Notes: generated by a model not told the origin, from the sequence alone. DNA of 64,000 bases from Marasmius tenuissimus (GCA_029532415.1 JAQOTA010000053.1:2356001-2420000); one strand, 5' to 3'. Shown: positions 34,815 to 47,483, counted from the stretch's first letter. Program-made: numbers and translations.

Positions 34815-36036
34815 TCATGATAACGCCCGCGCCATAGCGCTGGTGGCTGTCTCCAACATACTCCCCGCTGTATCTGCAGGTGTGGCCGTTCCAATCATGG
34901 TGCCGGTTGGCGTTGGCATTGAGCTTTGGTCCCCGCCAATCTTCACGTAGTAGCTGAAGAAAAGCACTTGGAAAGACAGTGCGACGCCTGCGTGTAGAAC
35001 GGCAATGCCGACAATAAAAAGACGCGTAGCTTTGGCTTCAGCCTTTACCTTCGTTAATGACTTTTTTTCGAACTGCGTCCAAATGACGCACCGATGCTAG
35101 GATAGGATATACATTCCGCACTAGGAAGAAACCTGAAGATGCGAAAGCCGCAGCGGAGAAAATCCACCGAACCAGCGGGAAAGGTTGAACGTTGATGATC
35201 TTTGAGAAAGCACTAAGCATGGTGCTATGTTCGTAATGATGGGAAGTCAACGTACCGAGACTGGGATCCATACGAACATCGCATAACCCCAGATGGCGAC
35301 GGCTTCAACGATGCTCCATTCACCTACCCCGAGGTATCGCAAAGCAAGCCACAGGAGTACAGGAACCGCGATTCCATATGCATACACCAACCCGACGGCA
35401 GTGGACAGCAGACTGAAACTGTAGTCGTACTGGTTGTCGGGATCAGAGAGGTAACTTGACACAGATGCGGCAAAGCTGGAGGACAGAAATAAGGTGAAGA
35501 TGAGGGTAGTCAACGTCCAAAAAGGGCCATAGAGATCGGGAGGGTTCAGATGTGATGAGAAATAATCCGTTAATGTTGGGTTCAAGGTCGAGTAGCACCG
35601 CGTGAGGACCTGTTGCACAGTCAGTATATGGTCGCCGTAAGGGCAAGTTGGCTCACGGTTTTGGTATCAATGTCGAAATAAGGTTGGTAGTAATCCACTG
35701 TCCAGAATCCTCCGCTTCTCCGGTTGTGAGGTTGGTCCTGAAGATAGCCTAAAGTTGTGCATAAGGCCCTGTCAAAGACTGACGTGTCGGGTTCAACTCA
35801 CCTCTGTCCGTATTTCCTACGCCAGGTGCTCCTCCGGCATTTGGGTCTGCTCCTAAAAACGCTGTTCACATCGAGAATCATTCATTATGTCTTTCATTTG
35901 AGGATCCGGGAGATGTACATTTGAACTGCAGACCCTCTCCACCCTCCTCCAAACGCTGAAGATCATCATAAGCTTCAAAAGAGGTTGATAGAGATAAGGT
36001 ACTCACGTCATCCGCCTCGACTGCGACATAAGCCAT
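34815..36036 (-). CDS. YIP1-family membrane protein (YIPF1/2-like)
   Basis: Golgi/ER membrane protein of the Yip1 domain family, partners of Rab GTPases in vesicle traffic. MAYVAVEADD opens the protein; the cytosolic part ends GGFWTVDYYQPYFDIDT. The membrane domain follows: LTRCYSTLNPTLTDYFSSHL and PPDLYGPFWTLTTLIF (the family DLYGPFW hallmark), then AVGLVYAYGIAVPVLLWLAL and IWGYAMFVWIPVSV, and the last helices end VLFFSYYV. A 43-nt intron near 35056-35098 (ILAS joined to VKAEAKATRLF) keeps the frame. The gene ends at 34815 after a Thr/Ala-rich tail. Several exons near the N-terminus are short. Confidence 0.87.
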
Positions 36037-36460
36037 GGTTTATCAAGAGCCTGTGTGTGTACTGTTGTCGATGGTGGAAGTGACAAAACAAGAATGGTCC
36101 AACGCGACCATGCCGTGACCCGTACTGGGTCAATTCCGCGAGCCTTTCAAAGCCTTTGATGTCCCCCCCCCTAACCTCTATCCATGCTACCTGTCTATCT
36201 GTTTCTATTTCAGTCACCCATTCCCCATATTGCCACCGGAGAAATTCCGCTGTCGGGTGTGCCAGGGCAAATTTGCTGCCAGCGCCTAGCTCACTACGTT
36301 CGAGTAACTCCAATTTTTTAATTCACAAAGTTGATCCGGCATCGATGGACTTGCTAGTTTACTCCTACACCCAACTGGGAGTCTGGTCGGCCAGCTTATC
36401 CCCTTGAATTGTGGCTTGAAAGGGTTTCTTTTTTCACAAAATATCCTTTGTTGCTAGTAA
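36037..36460. promoter_or_regulatory. Divergent promoter region, YIP1 / amino-acid permease
   Basis: 424 bp between two divergent start codons. A homopyrimidine stretch and a run of C at 36165-36171 are visible. No TATA box that I would assign with confidence. Confidence 0.4.
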
Positions 36461-39234
36461 ATGGCGGACAATGGCCTTTCTTCAAAGGATATAAAAAGGA
36501 CGCCAAGTGCTTCAACGGCTGTAGACATCGAAGAGTACAGTGAAATGGAGGACACTCAACAATGGATAGCCATAGGCCCTCAAAATCACGATTCGGGTGC
36601 GTTCCATTCCTCTTTCATGATCACACCTCACCCATTATTTCTCGGCTCCAGTGTTGCAGCAAGTATCCTCACCGGACAATAGCCACAGTCCCAGCCCTCC
36701 TTCTTTCGTACAGTCTCAATTCGATATCATCTTGCGTCGACAGCGTGTTCGTCCCAGCGGCTTCAAGACTACTGCTGTACCCTCGCGGTTCTTGAATCTC
36801 ACAAATGATTTCGAATTTGCGGGTTGGGGAACGTTCGAGGGGGGACTCCAGCTCGAGCCTCAAGATCGAGAAATGGGGCGCAAACGCCTACAAGATCTCA
36901 ATAGCGCTAAGGTTCTTGGTCAATTCACGGCCAGTGCGCTCGCTGGTAATGCCGTCTTGGGCAGCGTTTTTTACGCTCTGCCAGCTGTAGTTGCGGTCGC
37001 TGGCGTCTAGTGTGTATCGGTCTTAACTCTTTTTCACGAACGCTGTTGATGCAGGGATAGCTCTCCCATATCGCTTTTCGTAGCCACCGTCTCCCTATTC
37101 CTTTGGCGTCCTATCATGACCGAGCTCAGCTCTGCACTCCCAATATCTGGTGCCCCCTATTCATACATGTGAGCCTGAACTCTTCCTGTTCCACGTCTTT
37201 CCTCTCATTTAATTCCATAGCCTCAACATCTCAACAAAGTCGATGGCCCTCGTAGGAGCCACAATCCTGCTGTTGGACTTCGCTGCCACCAGCGTTGTCT
37301 CGGCCGCGACCGCAATGTCGTATCTCGCCGGCGAAGTCTCCCTCCCTTTTCCTCAGTTCGTTGGCGCTATAATCGTCTTGGCTCTCTTCACTCTAGTGAG
37401 CCTGTCTGGGATCAAGGAGAGTGCACGGCTTGCCCTGTGTGTCCTTCTAATACATGTGCGTTGACCGCACCTATGCCCCGGGTTGGCCTGAAGAAGCTCA
37501 TACTTTTTTGCAGGTCGCGTCAATGTTCGCCTTGATGGTTGCTGGGTTTGTCCATTGGGCCAGAATCGGTAACTCACAGGTAGCGGCAAACTGGAATGCG
37601 GGTGCCTCACAGTCTGGCGCAAGCATCGCCCGACAGATCTTTGAGGGTTTCTGCTTGGGTGTTTTGGGTCTCACGGGTTTTGAATGTGAGGCTTCTCTCG
37701 TGTCGAAGGGAAACTCGGGAGCTAACGCACAATTCAAGGCGCCCCCTCGTACATCGGTCGCATCAAGCCGGGTCGCCTCCCTCTTGTCTTGAGGAACCTG
37801 CACTACCCTGCGATTGCAATCACGGTGGCGATGGCAACTCTGTCGCTCGTTTTGGTACCTTTGGACACCATTCTCGCAGGCGCCAACGTCTTGAGTGTGC
37901 TGGCTGAGATAGTACGTCCCAGTCTTCTCGACGTGCGCTTTGATCATCTAATTGTGAATACAGTGTGTCGGCAAATGGCTGCGAGTGTGGATTGTAGTCG
38001 ACGCTGTGATTGTCCTTTGCGGAGGGGTCCTCACCGGTGAGTCCGTTCCAACTTCGGATTGTACCCTCAGGTTCTGAAGCGTCTTTCAGGAATTCTGAGT
38101 GCCTGCGAGTTGTTTGAGCAACTTGCTCGTGACCGCGTTCTACCTCAGTTTTTCCTCCGTGGTTTACCTATCACTAAGGCACCCTATATCTCCGTTATGT
38201 CGTTCATATCGTTCTGTGGGATCTTGTACGCGAGCACCAGCGCGAGTCTCACAATAGTGTCGAAGATGTGAGCCGCATATTATGTATATTTCGTCTACTG
38301 TTCTCATTGTTTACCAGGTTTTCTCTCACTTGGCTTGCGGCAATGTCACTATTCCCAGTCTCACTCCTACTCCTCAAATTCAACCGTGGACGTCTACCGC
38401 GCGATTCTCACACTTCATTGACTCTTGTCTTCACAACTCTCCTCGTTATTCTGGTCATCGTCGCGGGAAACATCTACGTAGATCCCATCACGGCAGGGTG
38501 AGTCGGTTCTTTCTTATTCCCGCGAGGCGCTCAAATGACTTTTATGGTTCGTACAGCTACTTCGCAGCTTACTTCGCCGTTGTCTTCATTCTCTTCTCTG
38601 TGACGCAACACAAAGTGCACCTACTGAGATGGTTGTACTGGACGTACGACCAGTATCCCGCTCTCCACAGATGGAGTTTCAGCCAAAATTGGGGTGAAAG
38701 ACTCATTGTGGCCTTCAAAAGATCGAAGCGTCGTCCAGTGTGCATCTTGGTGAAGTCTGATGAGGTTAGCCATTTTCTTCCACGACGATCCTGCTTTATC
38801 TGAGCGCCCCTGAATTCATAGATCAACCGCTTGATACGCATGATACTATACGCGTCGAGGAACGAAGAAACCTCAACAATCAAAGTCGTTCATTTCTACG
38901 AGCTAAGCAATAGAATACCTACTGAATTAGAAGCACACGCGAAAAGTGCGGACTTTGCCTTCCATAAGAGCTCAACTGATTTCTTCTTGCAGTTCTAGAC
39001 GAGGCATTCCCAGAGACTACCATAGACCTCGTGAGTTTCGAACGTCCAACTCATCGTGACCCTCGCTTCTCATCATTTTCTCAGATTCTTGTTCAAGAGG
39101 CTTTCACTCCAGAGAATGTTGCAGCACTTGCACACCGTCTCCATATACCCACGTCACTCATGTTCATGACATGTCCAGGAGACAGTTTCCCCTATCCGGT
39201 TGCCGACCTGGGGGCCCGAATTATAACGCTGTAA
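36461..39234 (+). CDS. APC-superfamily amino-acid permease
   Basis: Plasma- or vacuolar-membrane transporter of the amino acid-polyamine-organocation superfamily. The cytosolic N-terminus is MADNGLSSKDIKRTPSAS. The membrane domain starts with SALAGNAVLGSVFYALPAVV and continues with ATVSLFLWRPIMTELSSALP, SGAPYSYI, VGATILLLDFAATSVVSAAT, FALMVAGFVHWARIG, then GFCLGVLGLTGFE, YPAIAITVAMATLSLVLVP, VVDAVIVLCGGVLTG, LSACELFEQLARDRVLPQFF and further helices through NIYVDPITAG and YFAAYFAVVFILF. The SGAPYSYI block is an APC hallmark. The soluble C-terminus contains CILVKSDE, RMILYASRNEETSTIKVVHF and ends DLGARIITL. At least ten exons; exact borders between helices are provisional. Substrate unknown. 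Confidence 0.85.
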
Positions 39235-39390
39235 TCTGAACCAAGAAGTCAATGTGATTGGAGCTCATAAGGTGGTAACTTACGTCTATCTGCCATATCT
39301 AACCCGTACATAGACAGTAGAAGTAATGACCGTTTACATGAATGAAACAACTATACCATTCGACCGTTTTCGTAACTCGACGTTCCCCGC

Positions 39391-40446
39391 CTAATCCTGC
39401 TTATCCTTCAAGTAATTTTTCGTGGATTTCTCCAGAGCAATGACAGTCCGGTTGAATGAGGCCATGGTTAGCCCTTTGCGGGCCTTGCAGGCAGATTCCC
39501 ATCCCTCCGGGATCCTTTCCTCGACAAGCACGGTTTTGAGGTCGTCGACACGGCCACCGAAGATGCGAAGCATGGTTGAGTTGCTGTGTAGGATATGCTC
39601 AGTTCAATGAATCGCCAATGAATGAGTGAGCAAAAAGGACGAACTTCGAACTACTGAAAAATTCATGGGTCTTTGCCAAAGTGTATTCGGGGTTGTTGGC
39701 TTTCGAGTCTGCACGACGTTTGGCACAGTAACGAGCGAGATCATCTTCGGTCAGTAGAGTTCGTCCTTCAGCATCCTTGCCCGAGGCGTAGGACAACAAT
39801 TCCTCGACGAAAGGTATGTGCGGCTTCGATTGATCTGGGTTAAAGTGTATGTCCTCCCCTGGAACATCGAGCGTTAGGAACCCGTGGTTTGGCATCTCTG
39901 CGCGGTATACTCACTGGTCAAAGACCCATCATGTTCGATGGCATTGTGCAAATCAAGTTCTGCAAGGTTGAACGTGTCTACACCATTATCAGTCAATTAC
40001 GATTCGCTGTACAAAGGCAAAACGTAAACAACGCACCTTTGAAGTAGCTCCTCTTCAGGAAGTTGGCTGCATAGTTCGGCACGAAGAAGCAAAAGGTGGG
40101 TGCAAAGTTGTAAGATTCGTTGATGACACGGCTCATTTCTTTGAATGAAATGTTCTTCCCGTCCCTCGGTAGGACGCCTATGTATCTATGAGCACGATGA
40201 TCACAGCACATGAGAAAAGGAAACATACCGTGATTCGCTAAAGCATTCAAAGCAGGACATGAGCATCTGCTATCTCCTTCTTTTGCGGGCATGTATTCTG
40301 GCCAGTTCCCCTTAAACCCCGGACAACCCTCAGCCACAATCTGTCCGGACTTGAGGTTCGGCGTGAATGTGTTCACTAGAACAAGCATGAAATCCCAAGT
40401 GAAGACCGCAGCGGTCTGAACGAGCTTGATTACGGGATTCGTCATG
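39391..40446 (-). CDS. Short heme-thiolate peroxidase (UPO / chloroperoxidase family)
   Basis: Heme-thiolate peroxidase related to Leptoxyphium/Marasmius short peroxygenases, which use H2O2 to oxygenate organic substrates. MTNPVIKLVQTAAVFTWDFM carries a hydrophobic N-terminal segment (signal or anchor). The proximal Cys is C63 in RCSCPALNALANHG; most relatives have SPCPALN, so Pro before Cys is Ser here. After the intron comes GVLPRDGKNISFKEMSRVI, and the acid-base site is EHDGSL (Glu-His-Asp), as in short UPOs. The end is SFNRTVIALEKSTKNYLKDK. Five exons, about 255 residues, intact. Confidence 0.88.
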
Positions 40447-40847
40447 TTCCTCGTATCGCTGGTGGAGTGGTGGTGGTGGGGGGTGATGAAGAGGGTGAGA
40501 AGCTCTCGGGAGTAAAGCGACGCGTTCTTATAGTCCCAAGGACACGCCACGCCGGGTCAAACCGAATAAACGCTTCTAAATGAGCTATCGGTGTCAGTGT
40601 TATATAAGGCAGACAGCATGAATGAAGGTTGAGCGCACATAACCGTAGTCCGCTGACTTCATTTCCCATAAGGGTAGTGATACGCTCCGAGGACAATGGG
40701 ACAAAGAACTTTTATATGTTAGGGTAGTGTTAAGATACGGGGAAAGAACGAGTGCATCGCTCGCGCACAGAAGAGCTCCGAGCTCACGCCAATTGAGGAA
40801 GGAAACAACTATATTGTGGGAGGCAGAAATTGCTACGTATGTAGATC
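40447..40847. other. Intergenic, UPO promoter
   Basis: 5' flank of the peroxygenase gene and 3' flank of the Nudix gene. A (GGT/GGTGG)n-like stretch at 40460-40485 lies just upstream of the start codon. No gene seen. Confidence 0.5.
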
Positions 40848-42192
40848 TCACCAAAGATCGTAATCGAACTGACCATGTAGTCGTGTGATAATTTTTTGAT
40901 AGTTTGCTTCGTTATCGGGGGTGATATAACCAAATCTTATGAGAAAGTCGATGATCACTAGAGAGAACAATTAGATACCGGGGAGGAGGTCGCCAGAGGT
41001 AACGTACCCAAGGCGCAATTAGGCTTGAATAATGCCGCCTTCATCCTTGTAATTACTTCGTCCTGGTCCAAAAGCTAGAGAGAACTCAACGTGGAGGTGA
41101 AGTGACAGAATATTTTCATGGCACTAACCTCGAAAAACTCGACTTCTCCGTCAGACGGCTTTGGTTGGAAAAGTTCTGGTTCGGAGGCGGGGATCTCCAT
41201 GTCGTACACGTATCTATGAAAGTTGTGTTTTCGGTGCGTAAAGCATGTACGGGGTTCCGCTCACTCAATTTCGGGCTGTAGCCAGCCCTTTGTAGTTCTT
41301 GAAAGGAAGCAAGTATTGGGTCTAGAAGGACACACAGGCAAATGAGCAGCAAACACTCACCTGAAGAAATAGCTGATGGACCCCGTGGCTCTGGTATATT
41401 TCCGGACAATATTGTCAGGAATGCTGGCTTCTTCCATACACTCCTTAACCAAAGATTCAAACATGCTCATTCCACTCGGAACACCTCCTGCGACGGTATT
41501 ATCCAGCAAGCCAGGAAAACTGAATATCGAAAGAGCGTGCGTGATATTTCGAATTCAATGAAACCCGATGAGAAGACCCACGTTGGCTTGGTTTTAGCAC
41601 GAGTCGGTACCCAAATCTTCACCTTGTCCCCCTCCGAATCTTTGACAAAGACCGTCATGTGGATTCCATAGGTAACGACGCCGAACAACGCGCACGCGGA
41701 GCGCTCCATTTCGAACGCGTAGTTGAGCTTGCTGGAGTCTTCATCTCCTTGGCCAGAAGCCGGATAGTCATGGGCAGCGAAAGGGTCTTTATAAACGGGA
41801 TACATCTCCGCCCTCCATTTCTTGGGCCCACAAACGTCTTCGAACATCCCAGAGTCTCTCCACCTCTCACAAAGCTCTTTGATAGCCGTGTTCCTTTTCG
41901 TCACAGTGTCAAGCCATGACTGGAAAGTTACTCTTGGCCGATTAGATTCCAAATCGAAGTACCACAATTCAGGCTGATTAGATGCTCGACTGCGATCGTT
42001 CTCCTTTTGGAGAGCTTCTATCATCACTGGCCTAAGGAGCCCAATCGCTGGACTTCTGGGATCTGGGGAGAGACACCATGGAATGAGTCGTTCCGAGTCG
42101 AACGGAGAGACATCGGGAAGTGGCGAAGGGCGATTGGGACGACAGTTGTCGCAAGTATCGACGACTTGGAGTAATGAAAGAGACTTGGTCAT
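40848..42192 (-). CDS. Nudix hydrolase with N-terminal DUF4743
   Basis: Nudix enzyme of the thiamine-pyrophosphokinase-related group (yeast YJR142W, plant NUDT20/24 type), proposed to remove damaged thiamine diphosphate. The DUF4743 part spans MTKSLSLLQVVDTCDNCRPN, FDLESNRPRVTFQSWLDTVT and KKWRAEMYPVYKDPFAAH. After an intron the Nudix box reads GGVPSGMSMFESLVKECMEEA, with the catalytic Glu pair in ECMEEA and KxC in place of RE. The end is NYQKIITRLHGQFDYDLW before the stop at 40848. About five exons. Divergent from the ThiF-like gene with 147 bp between starts. Confidence 0.88.
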
Positions 42193-42339
42193 AATCAGAG
42201 TTGAATGGGAGGTCCTGGAGATATACAGACAGTGGTGATGTTCGCCGTTCGAGTCAAAAGTGCTGTGGGCGCTTATTTGCTTCCGGTGTTTGAAGGCGCT
42301 TGAGCGTCAAAGCAGGACCGTTTTACGTCAGCGAAAAAT

Positions 42340-44050
42340 ATGTCCTCCTTCGGCCTTACCTCTCACAAAAGCCAGCTGGTTGCGACCGCAGTTGCTGCCT
42401 CTTGCGCGACATACGGCCTTGTCACTGCGTACCAGACGTATACTCGTCGAACGAGGAGAAGGAACCTCAACGATCAAGTCCTCCGTTCAGTCACCAGCCA
42501 CGGTTCCAACTTCGGCGCACAGTACCTGGACAGTTCCGAGGATGGACAAGAAGACACCACATTGCTGGGTAGCTCAGTATCATTGGGCATGCCATATGAC
42601 GAGGACCTGATTCGGGAGCAACTGGCGCGGAATTATGCATTTTTCGGCGAGGAGGGGATGCAGAAAATAAGAGGGAAGAGCGTTGTTGTCGTTGGGTGTG
42701 GTGGTGTGGGTAGTTGGGCAGCGGTCATGCTTGTGAGATCGTACGTTCTCTCTGACTTAGCTCCTCATGTCGTCTCACTGCTTTACAGTGGGATCTCCAA
42801 AATTCGCTTAGTCGACTTTGACTACGTCACACTATCTTCCTTAAATCGACATGCAACAGCAGTCCTCAGCGACGTTGGAACACCCAAAGTCAAATGCATA
42901 GAACGTACGCTCAAACAAATATCGCGCTGGGTCGAGGTGGATTCGAAGGTGGACATATGGCGGAAGGAAGAGGGCGGCCTTTTATTAGACGGTTACGATT
43001 GGGTTATAGGTAATTTAAATATCTCTCGATCCTACATATTCATTAGCATACTGACGCGCTTTTCCCAGATGCAATCGACAACATTCAAACTAAAGTTGAC
43101 CTTCTTCACTACTGTCATTCTAACAACATCAAGGTAATCATGACTTACACCGAATTATCCGAGCTCGTGCACTCATTTGACACTTCTCCAGGTCTTCTCT
43201 TCGATGGGAGCAGGAGCGAAATCCGACCCGACCCGAGTCCAAATCAGCGACATATCATATACGGTATACGACCCACTCGCACGCTCCGTTCGTCGACGCC
43301 TTCGACTCATGGGAGTTTCCTCTGGTATCCCGGTTGTGTATTCAACAGAAGTCCCTGGGGAGGTTAAATTGCTACCACTACCAGAGGAAGAGTTCCAGAA
43401 AGGACCAGTCAAAGAGCTGGGGGTATTCGACGATTTCAGAGTGAGAATATTGCCCGTGCTTGGTGGGTTCTACATATTTACCTTTGGCTGGTGATCGTCA
43501 ACTGACGGGCTGTATACAGGACCACTTCCCTCAATATTTGGCTTGTTCATAGCGACATACATTCTTTGCGAACTTGCAGAGAAGCCAATTTTGAACCCAC
43601 TTCCAATCAAGAACAGGAAGAAGGTTTACGAACGACTATTGCGGGATTTCTTACATCGTGAAGAGAAGATAACAGGCCAGGCTATGAAGTAAGTCTCCCA
43701 AGCTGTCTTCTTGCTGCCGCGGCTGATCATACGTATTCGCTAGTCGTCTACCCATTGACGAAGATGATGTTGCGTTCATCTTCGAGGACCTATATCGTGG
43801 AAGGTCGGTCATACCACCTCACGAGGTACCGACGAAGCCTGCACTAGTGCGGTGGGATCTGTCAAAGCCTCTCGTGCTGGAAAATGTGGTAGTGATGGAG
43901 GAGAAGGATGCTGTAAAGCATGTCAAGGAATGTCGACAGGGAGCGGAGCAGGCCGTACTGCCGGGAGAGGTTTGGGGCAAACAAGTACAGGAAATTGTCG
44001 AGAAGAAACACTCTGAAGTTGCAAAGTATCTGGAATGGAATAACCAGTAA
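42340..44050 (+). CDS. ThiF/E1-like tRNA threonylcarbamoyladenosine dehydratase
   Basis: Mitochondrial outer-membrane-associated ATP-dependent enzyme that cyclises t6A37 in tRNA (Tcd1/Tcd2, CsdL family). N-terminal hydrophobic segment VATAVAASCATYGLV, then QLARNYAFFGEEGMQKIRGK. The nucleotide loop is VVVVGCGGVGSWAAVML, followed by IRLVDFDYVTLSSLNRHA, WVIDAIDNIQTKVDLLHYC and SSMGAGAKSDPTRVQISDIS. The C-terminal part contains a membrane-like PLPSIFGLFIATYILCEL and ends EVAKYLEWNNQ. Six exons, about 490 residues, intact. Confidence 0.93.
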
Positions 44051-44710
44051 CCTTTGGCGTCGCCGGAGACATGGATACCGCGGCCCGCTTCATTCGAACA
44101 CCACACACTCTGTACTGCATCCTGTTTACCTTCGATTAAACTCTTCCGTTGTCGGCATTCCTGCGGGGAAACACGCTTTGATAGGTCGCTGATAGACTTA
44201 CGCCAAGCACACGCGGGCACGCGGACTTCGATCCTACGAACGAACTGCAAGATACAACTGATTGGGTACCGGCAACGGTCTTCCCCGGTTCGTCAACGAG
44301 TTACAACGCGTGCGCGAATGACCCATGAACACCACTGATAAATTGGCCGCTTCCTCTCATCACCATATGACACGGCCTGGACTCCATGCGAAAAAGCTCG
44401 GGTTATCAAAGGCTTTTGGTACGAAATAGACATGGCAGCCTCGCAAGGTTTTGATACGATTTTTCCGACTTGAATTGTTTGACCCTCAATCCGTCTACGA
44501 AAGCTGTAGTTCAAGTTGCCAGGATAAACCTCTTTGCGAGGATGGTCCGCGGAGCGTGTCGCCCCATGGCAACCTAGGATCCTGCGGTCCGCCGGGCAGG
44601 AGTTCTCCTTGGAGTTTTCCTTGAAGCACACCGTCTCCTGAGTATAAAGACTGCATGCTTTGCCTCCTAAGGATCTCAGACCACTGTCATTCTCTCTGTG
44701 TACTTCGACA
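44051..44710. other. Intergenic, pectate lyase promoter
   Basis: 660 bp. No gene seen. Contains the 3' flank of the ThiF gene; the start of the pectate lyase at 44711 is preceded by TATAAAG at about 44643 (GAGTATAAAGACTG), a likely TATA box. Confidence 0.5.
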
Positions 44711-46280
44711 ATGTTGACCGCCTCCCTCATCATCAGTACTCTCAGCCTTCTGGCCGTCGCCAACCCGTGCGTATTTATCGTACCCCAATCTTCGAAAGGC
44801 TGATGTTCTACAAAGGCTCGAGCCCCGCGCGGCGACGAACGTCTTCCCGACGCCACCCACTACCAGCCACCTTAGCAAGCCAATCACTGTTGCTGCAGGT
44901 CAAACCTTCACGCCATCCCAGGCATACACGAGGTACGACCGTGGCTCGGGTGCTTGCAACGGACAGGCCGAGGGTGGTGACTCCGATGCTGTCTTCTTGC
45001 TCGAGGAGGGCGCGACCCTGAGTCGTGTTGTCATCGGGAAAGACCAGTCGGAGGGTGTCCACTGTCTTGGTATGGTCGTCACTGTGCACAGTGTGGAGGC
45101 CATTCGGAGCTAACGGTATTGAATCGATAGGATCCTGCACTTTGGACCACGTATACTTTGAGGTAAGTTCTACTTCTGATTATTGGTAGGCCTAGTCCAG
45201 GCTCACGGGGAATGTTAGGACGTCTGCGAAGATGCTATCACGATCAAGCAAAAGTCTGGAACGTCCCGTATTAACTACGGAGGCGTAAGTCCACAGTTAT
45301 TTCTATCTTGAACGTATTCTGACTGTTGATTCTCTAGGCCAAGGTCAGTGAGCTTTGAAGTGTAACTATGAAGTACAACCTGAGCTGAACCCCCGTGATC
45401 GGTTTCCAAGCATGCCGATGACAAGAGTAAGTGATTCGGCGCTCTTTTGGGTGTTTTGAAACTTACCTGCATGCTTCCCAGTTGTCCAGCACAATGGTGG
45501 GTCTCGAATGATCTTTCGAACGGATGGAGACTTACGCTAGAGTAGGAGGAGGAACTGTTATCATCAACTCGGTAAGCAACATCCACATGCTCGCCGCCCG
45601 CCCCCTTGGCTCAAACTTATATTTCGCCAGTTCTACGCTGAAGATTTCGGCAAGTTATACCGAAGCGTAAGTGGACTGTTGTATCCCTTCTGCCGGGGCT
45701 GTCATTGACGCGTTTATTAGTGCGGAAACTGTGGTAAGGTCGCTTGGAAGACCCGCCCTTGTTCTCGCCCTCACTTCACTTGATTCTGAAAGGCACCCAG
45801 TACAAGCGTGCAGTTCAGATGAACGATGTCTGGGCCGTAAGCGGTAAGGACTGTCCTCTGACCATGGTTGATGTCCTGATCTAAAATACGGTCTCTGTTC
45901 AGGCAAGGTTTTGGCTGGTATTAACTCGTAAGTGAAGCTTCCTTGCTCCCGACCCTCGACCGACCTCACTGTTATGATCTTCATTGCCGATCGTAGGAAC
46001 TACGGAGAGTGAGTTTCCGCTGTCAATCCATTCACAGAGGCGACTAACAGAAAGTTTGCATCACGTAGCTCTGCCAAGATCCGCACCACGAAGGCCCAGA
46101 GTGTTTCTACCATCTGCCAGAGGTTCAACGGGAACAGCAACGGAGCTGAACCCACTACGGCTGGCTCTGGACCTGACAGCACAGTACGCTCAACTCGTCC
46201 CTTCTCGTGCCATCCGACTTCTAAACGTTCGTCTTGCTTTTCAGTACTGCCTCTACACGAGTGCGGATATCAGCTCCTAA
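44711..46280 (+). CDS. Secreted pectate lyase, family PL3
   Basis: Extracellular enzyme cleaving polygalacturonate by beta-elimination; part of plant cell-wall breakdown. [17 protein letters not shown] is a signal peptide. Joined exons give the PL3 core: [112 protein letters not shown] and LAGINSNYGDSAKI. The conserved Asp/Lys blocks (EDAxTxK, RSCGNC) are present. The gene is cut by 12 or more introns with exons of about 6-40 nt in the middle. The end ADISS is at 46280. About 245 residues, normal for PL3. Confidence 0.92.
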
Positions 46281-46614
46281 TGAAAGCCGGCGCCTGTATC
46301 GAGTTCTGCCAACTTGGAATCTTACAATGTACATCCGTCTGTATGCGACTGAAATGACATGCTTTCCCCGCTTCTCCGATGATCACCTCCCTTACTACCA
46401 AGAGTGGCCTCCTAGAGCATACGAGATGTTGGCGTATTCTTATTGGTGGCCACCTATCATCCTACCTACCAAATCAAAGTCGATTAGCCGGGTGGCGCAC
46501 CGGTGCGGTGCGAACGAAAGTTGGACAGATCATGATCTATTGATAACCCGTTCAAATCTTCACATCCCTAAGCATTCATAGCCTTGCGATTTCACCATCA
46601 TCTTCCTTCGCTGC
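46281..46614. other. Intergenic, O-methyltransferase 5' flank
   Basis: 334 bp. No gene or clear TATA box seen. Confidence 0.5.
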
Positions 46615-47483
46615 ATGTCTCAATCCCAAGTTATTCCGACGACGACTGTGGAGGATTGGTCCCGAGCGGACTCGTACTTTGCGTCATTGCTGTTTCCAGA
46701 GCGAGATGAAGTCCTTGAAGTGACTCAGAGAAAGACTGTCGAGGGAGGATTACCTGCGGAAATCGCTGTTAGTGCGTTACAGGGTAAATTCCTGAACTTG
46801 CTCGTCAAATCGAGTAACAGCAAGAGGATCTTGGAAGTCGGGACGTTGGGCGGGTGAGTAGAATCCCCAAGCATAGGCGTTGAATCGCCCTGATTGGAGA
46901 GCAAGATATTCTGCGATCTGTCTTGCCCGAGCACTGCCAGAGGACGGAGAATTGGTTACGCTTGAATTGGAGGAAAAACATGCCCAGGTATGAATGGTGA
47001 ACCGGCGCTCAAGGCAGTAAATTGACCTTTTCTCCAGGTCGCCGTCGAGAACATTGCATATGCCGGACTTGAGAAGAAGTGCACTGTCATAGTTGGACCT
47101 GCTTATGACTCGATGAAGAAACTGAGCAGTGACCAACCGTTTGACTTTGTCTTCATCGACGCCGACAAGCAGTCCAATCTAAAATATTTCGAAGAGGCCA
47201 AAAGATTGGTGAAGAAGAACGGCATCATTGTGCGTGAACGTTTGACATTGACCGCTTCAGATTCTAGAATTAATGACTCACGCACTGGTATATGTCTCGA
47301 AAGATCGTCGACAATGTCTTCCGACAAGGGCATGTTGCCGACCCTGAGTACTCGGACCCCAAAGTTGAAGGAGTAAGGGAGCTCCTCAGAGCACTGAAGG
47401 AAGACAGAGAGGTAGAAACGAGTGCAATTGGGACAGTAGGAGAGAAAGGATACGATGGTTTCCTTTACGCAGTCAAGTTGTGA
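46615..47483 (+). CDS. Mg-dependent O-methyltransferase (CCoAOMT-like)
   Basis: SAM-dependent catechol/caffeoyl-CoA-type O-methyltransferase; substrate unknown. Exon 1 ends RILEVGTLGG, the SAM loop, and joins YSAICLARALPEDGELVTLE. Exon 3 has AYAGLEKKCTVIVGPAYDSM and the metal-site block FDFVFIDADKQSNLKYFEEA. The last intron (from 47230) joins NGII to IVDNVFRQGHVADPEYSDP, giving the family IIxDN motif with the second metal-binding Asp and Asn. The end is GEKGYDGFLYAVKL. About 225 residues, intact. Confidence 0.92.

Noticed and set aside
35041..35110. Apparent frameshift at a run of seven A in the YIP1 gene
   Set aside because: A 43-nt intron (GTGCGT to AACGAAG) removes the run and joins ILAS to VKAEAKATRLF in frame, so the gene is intact.
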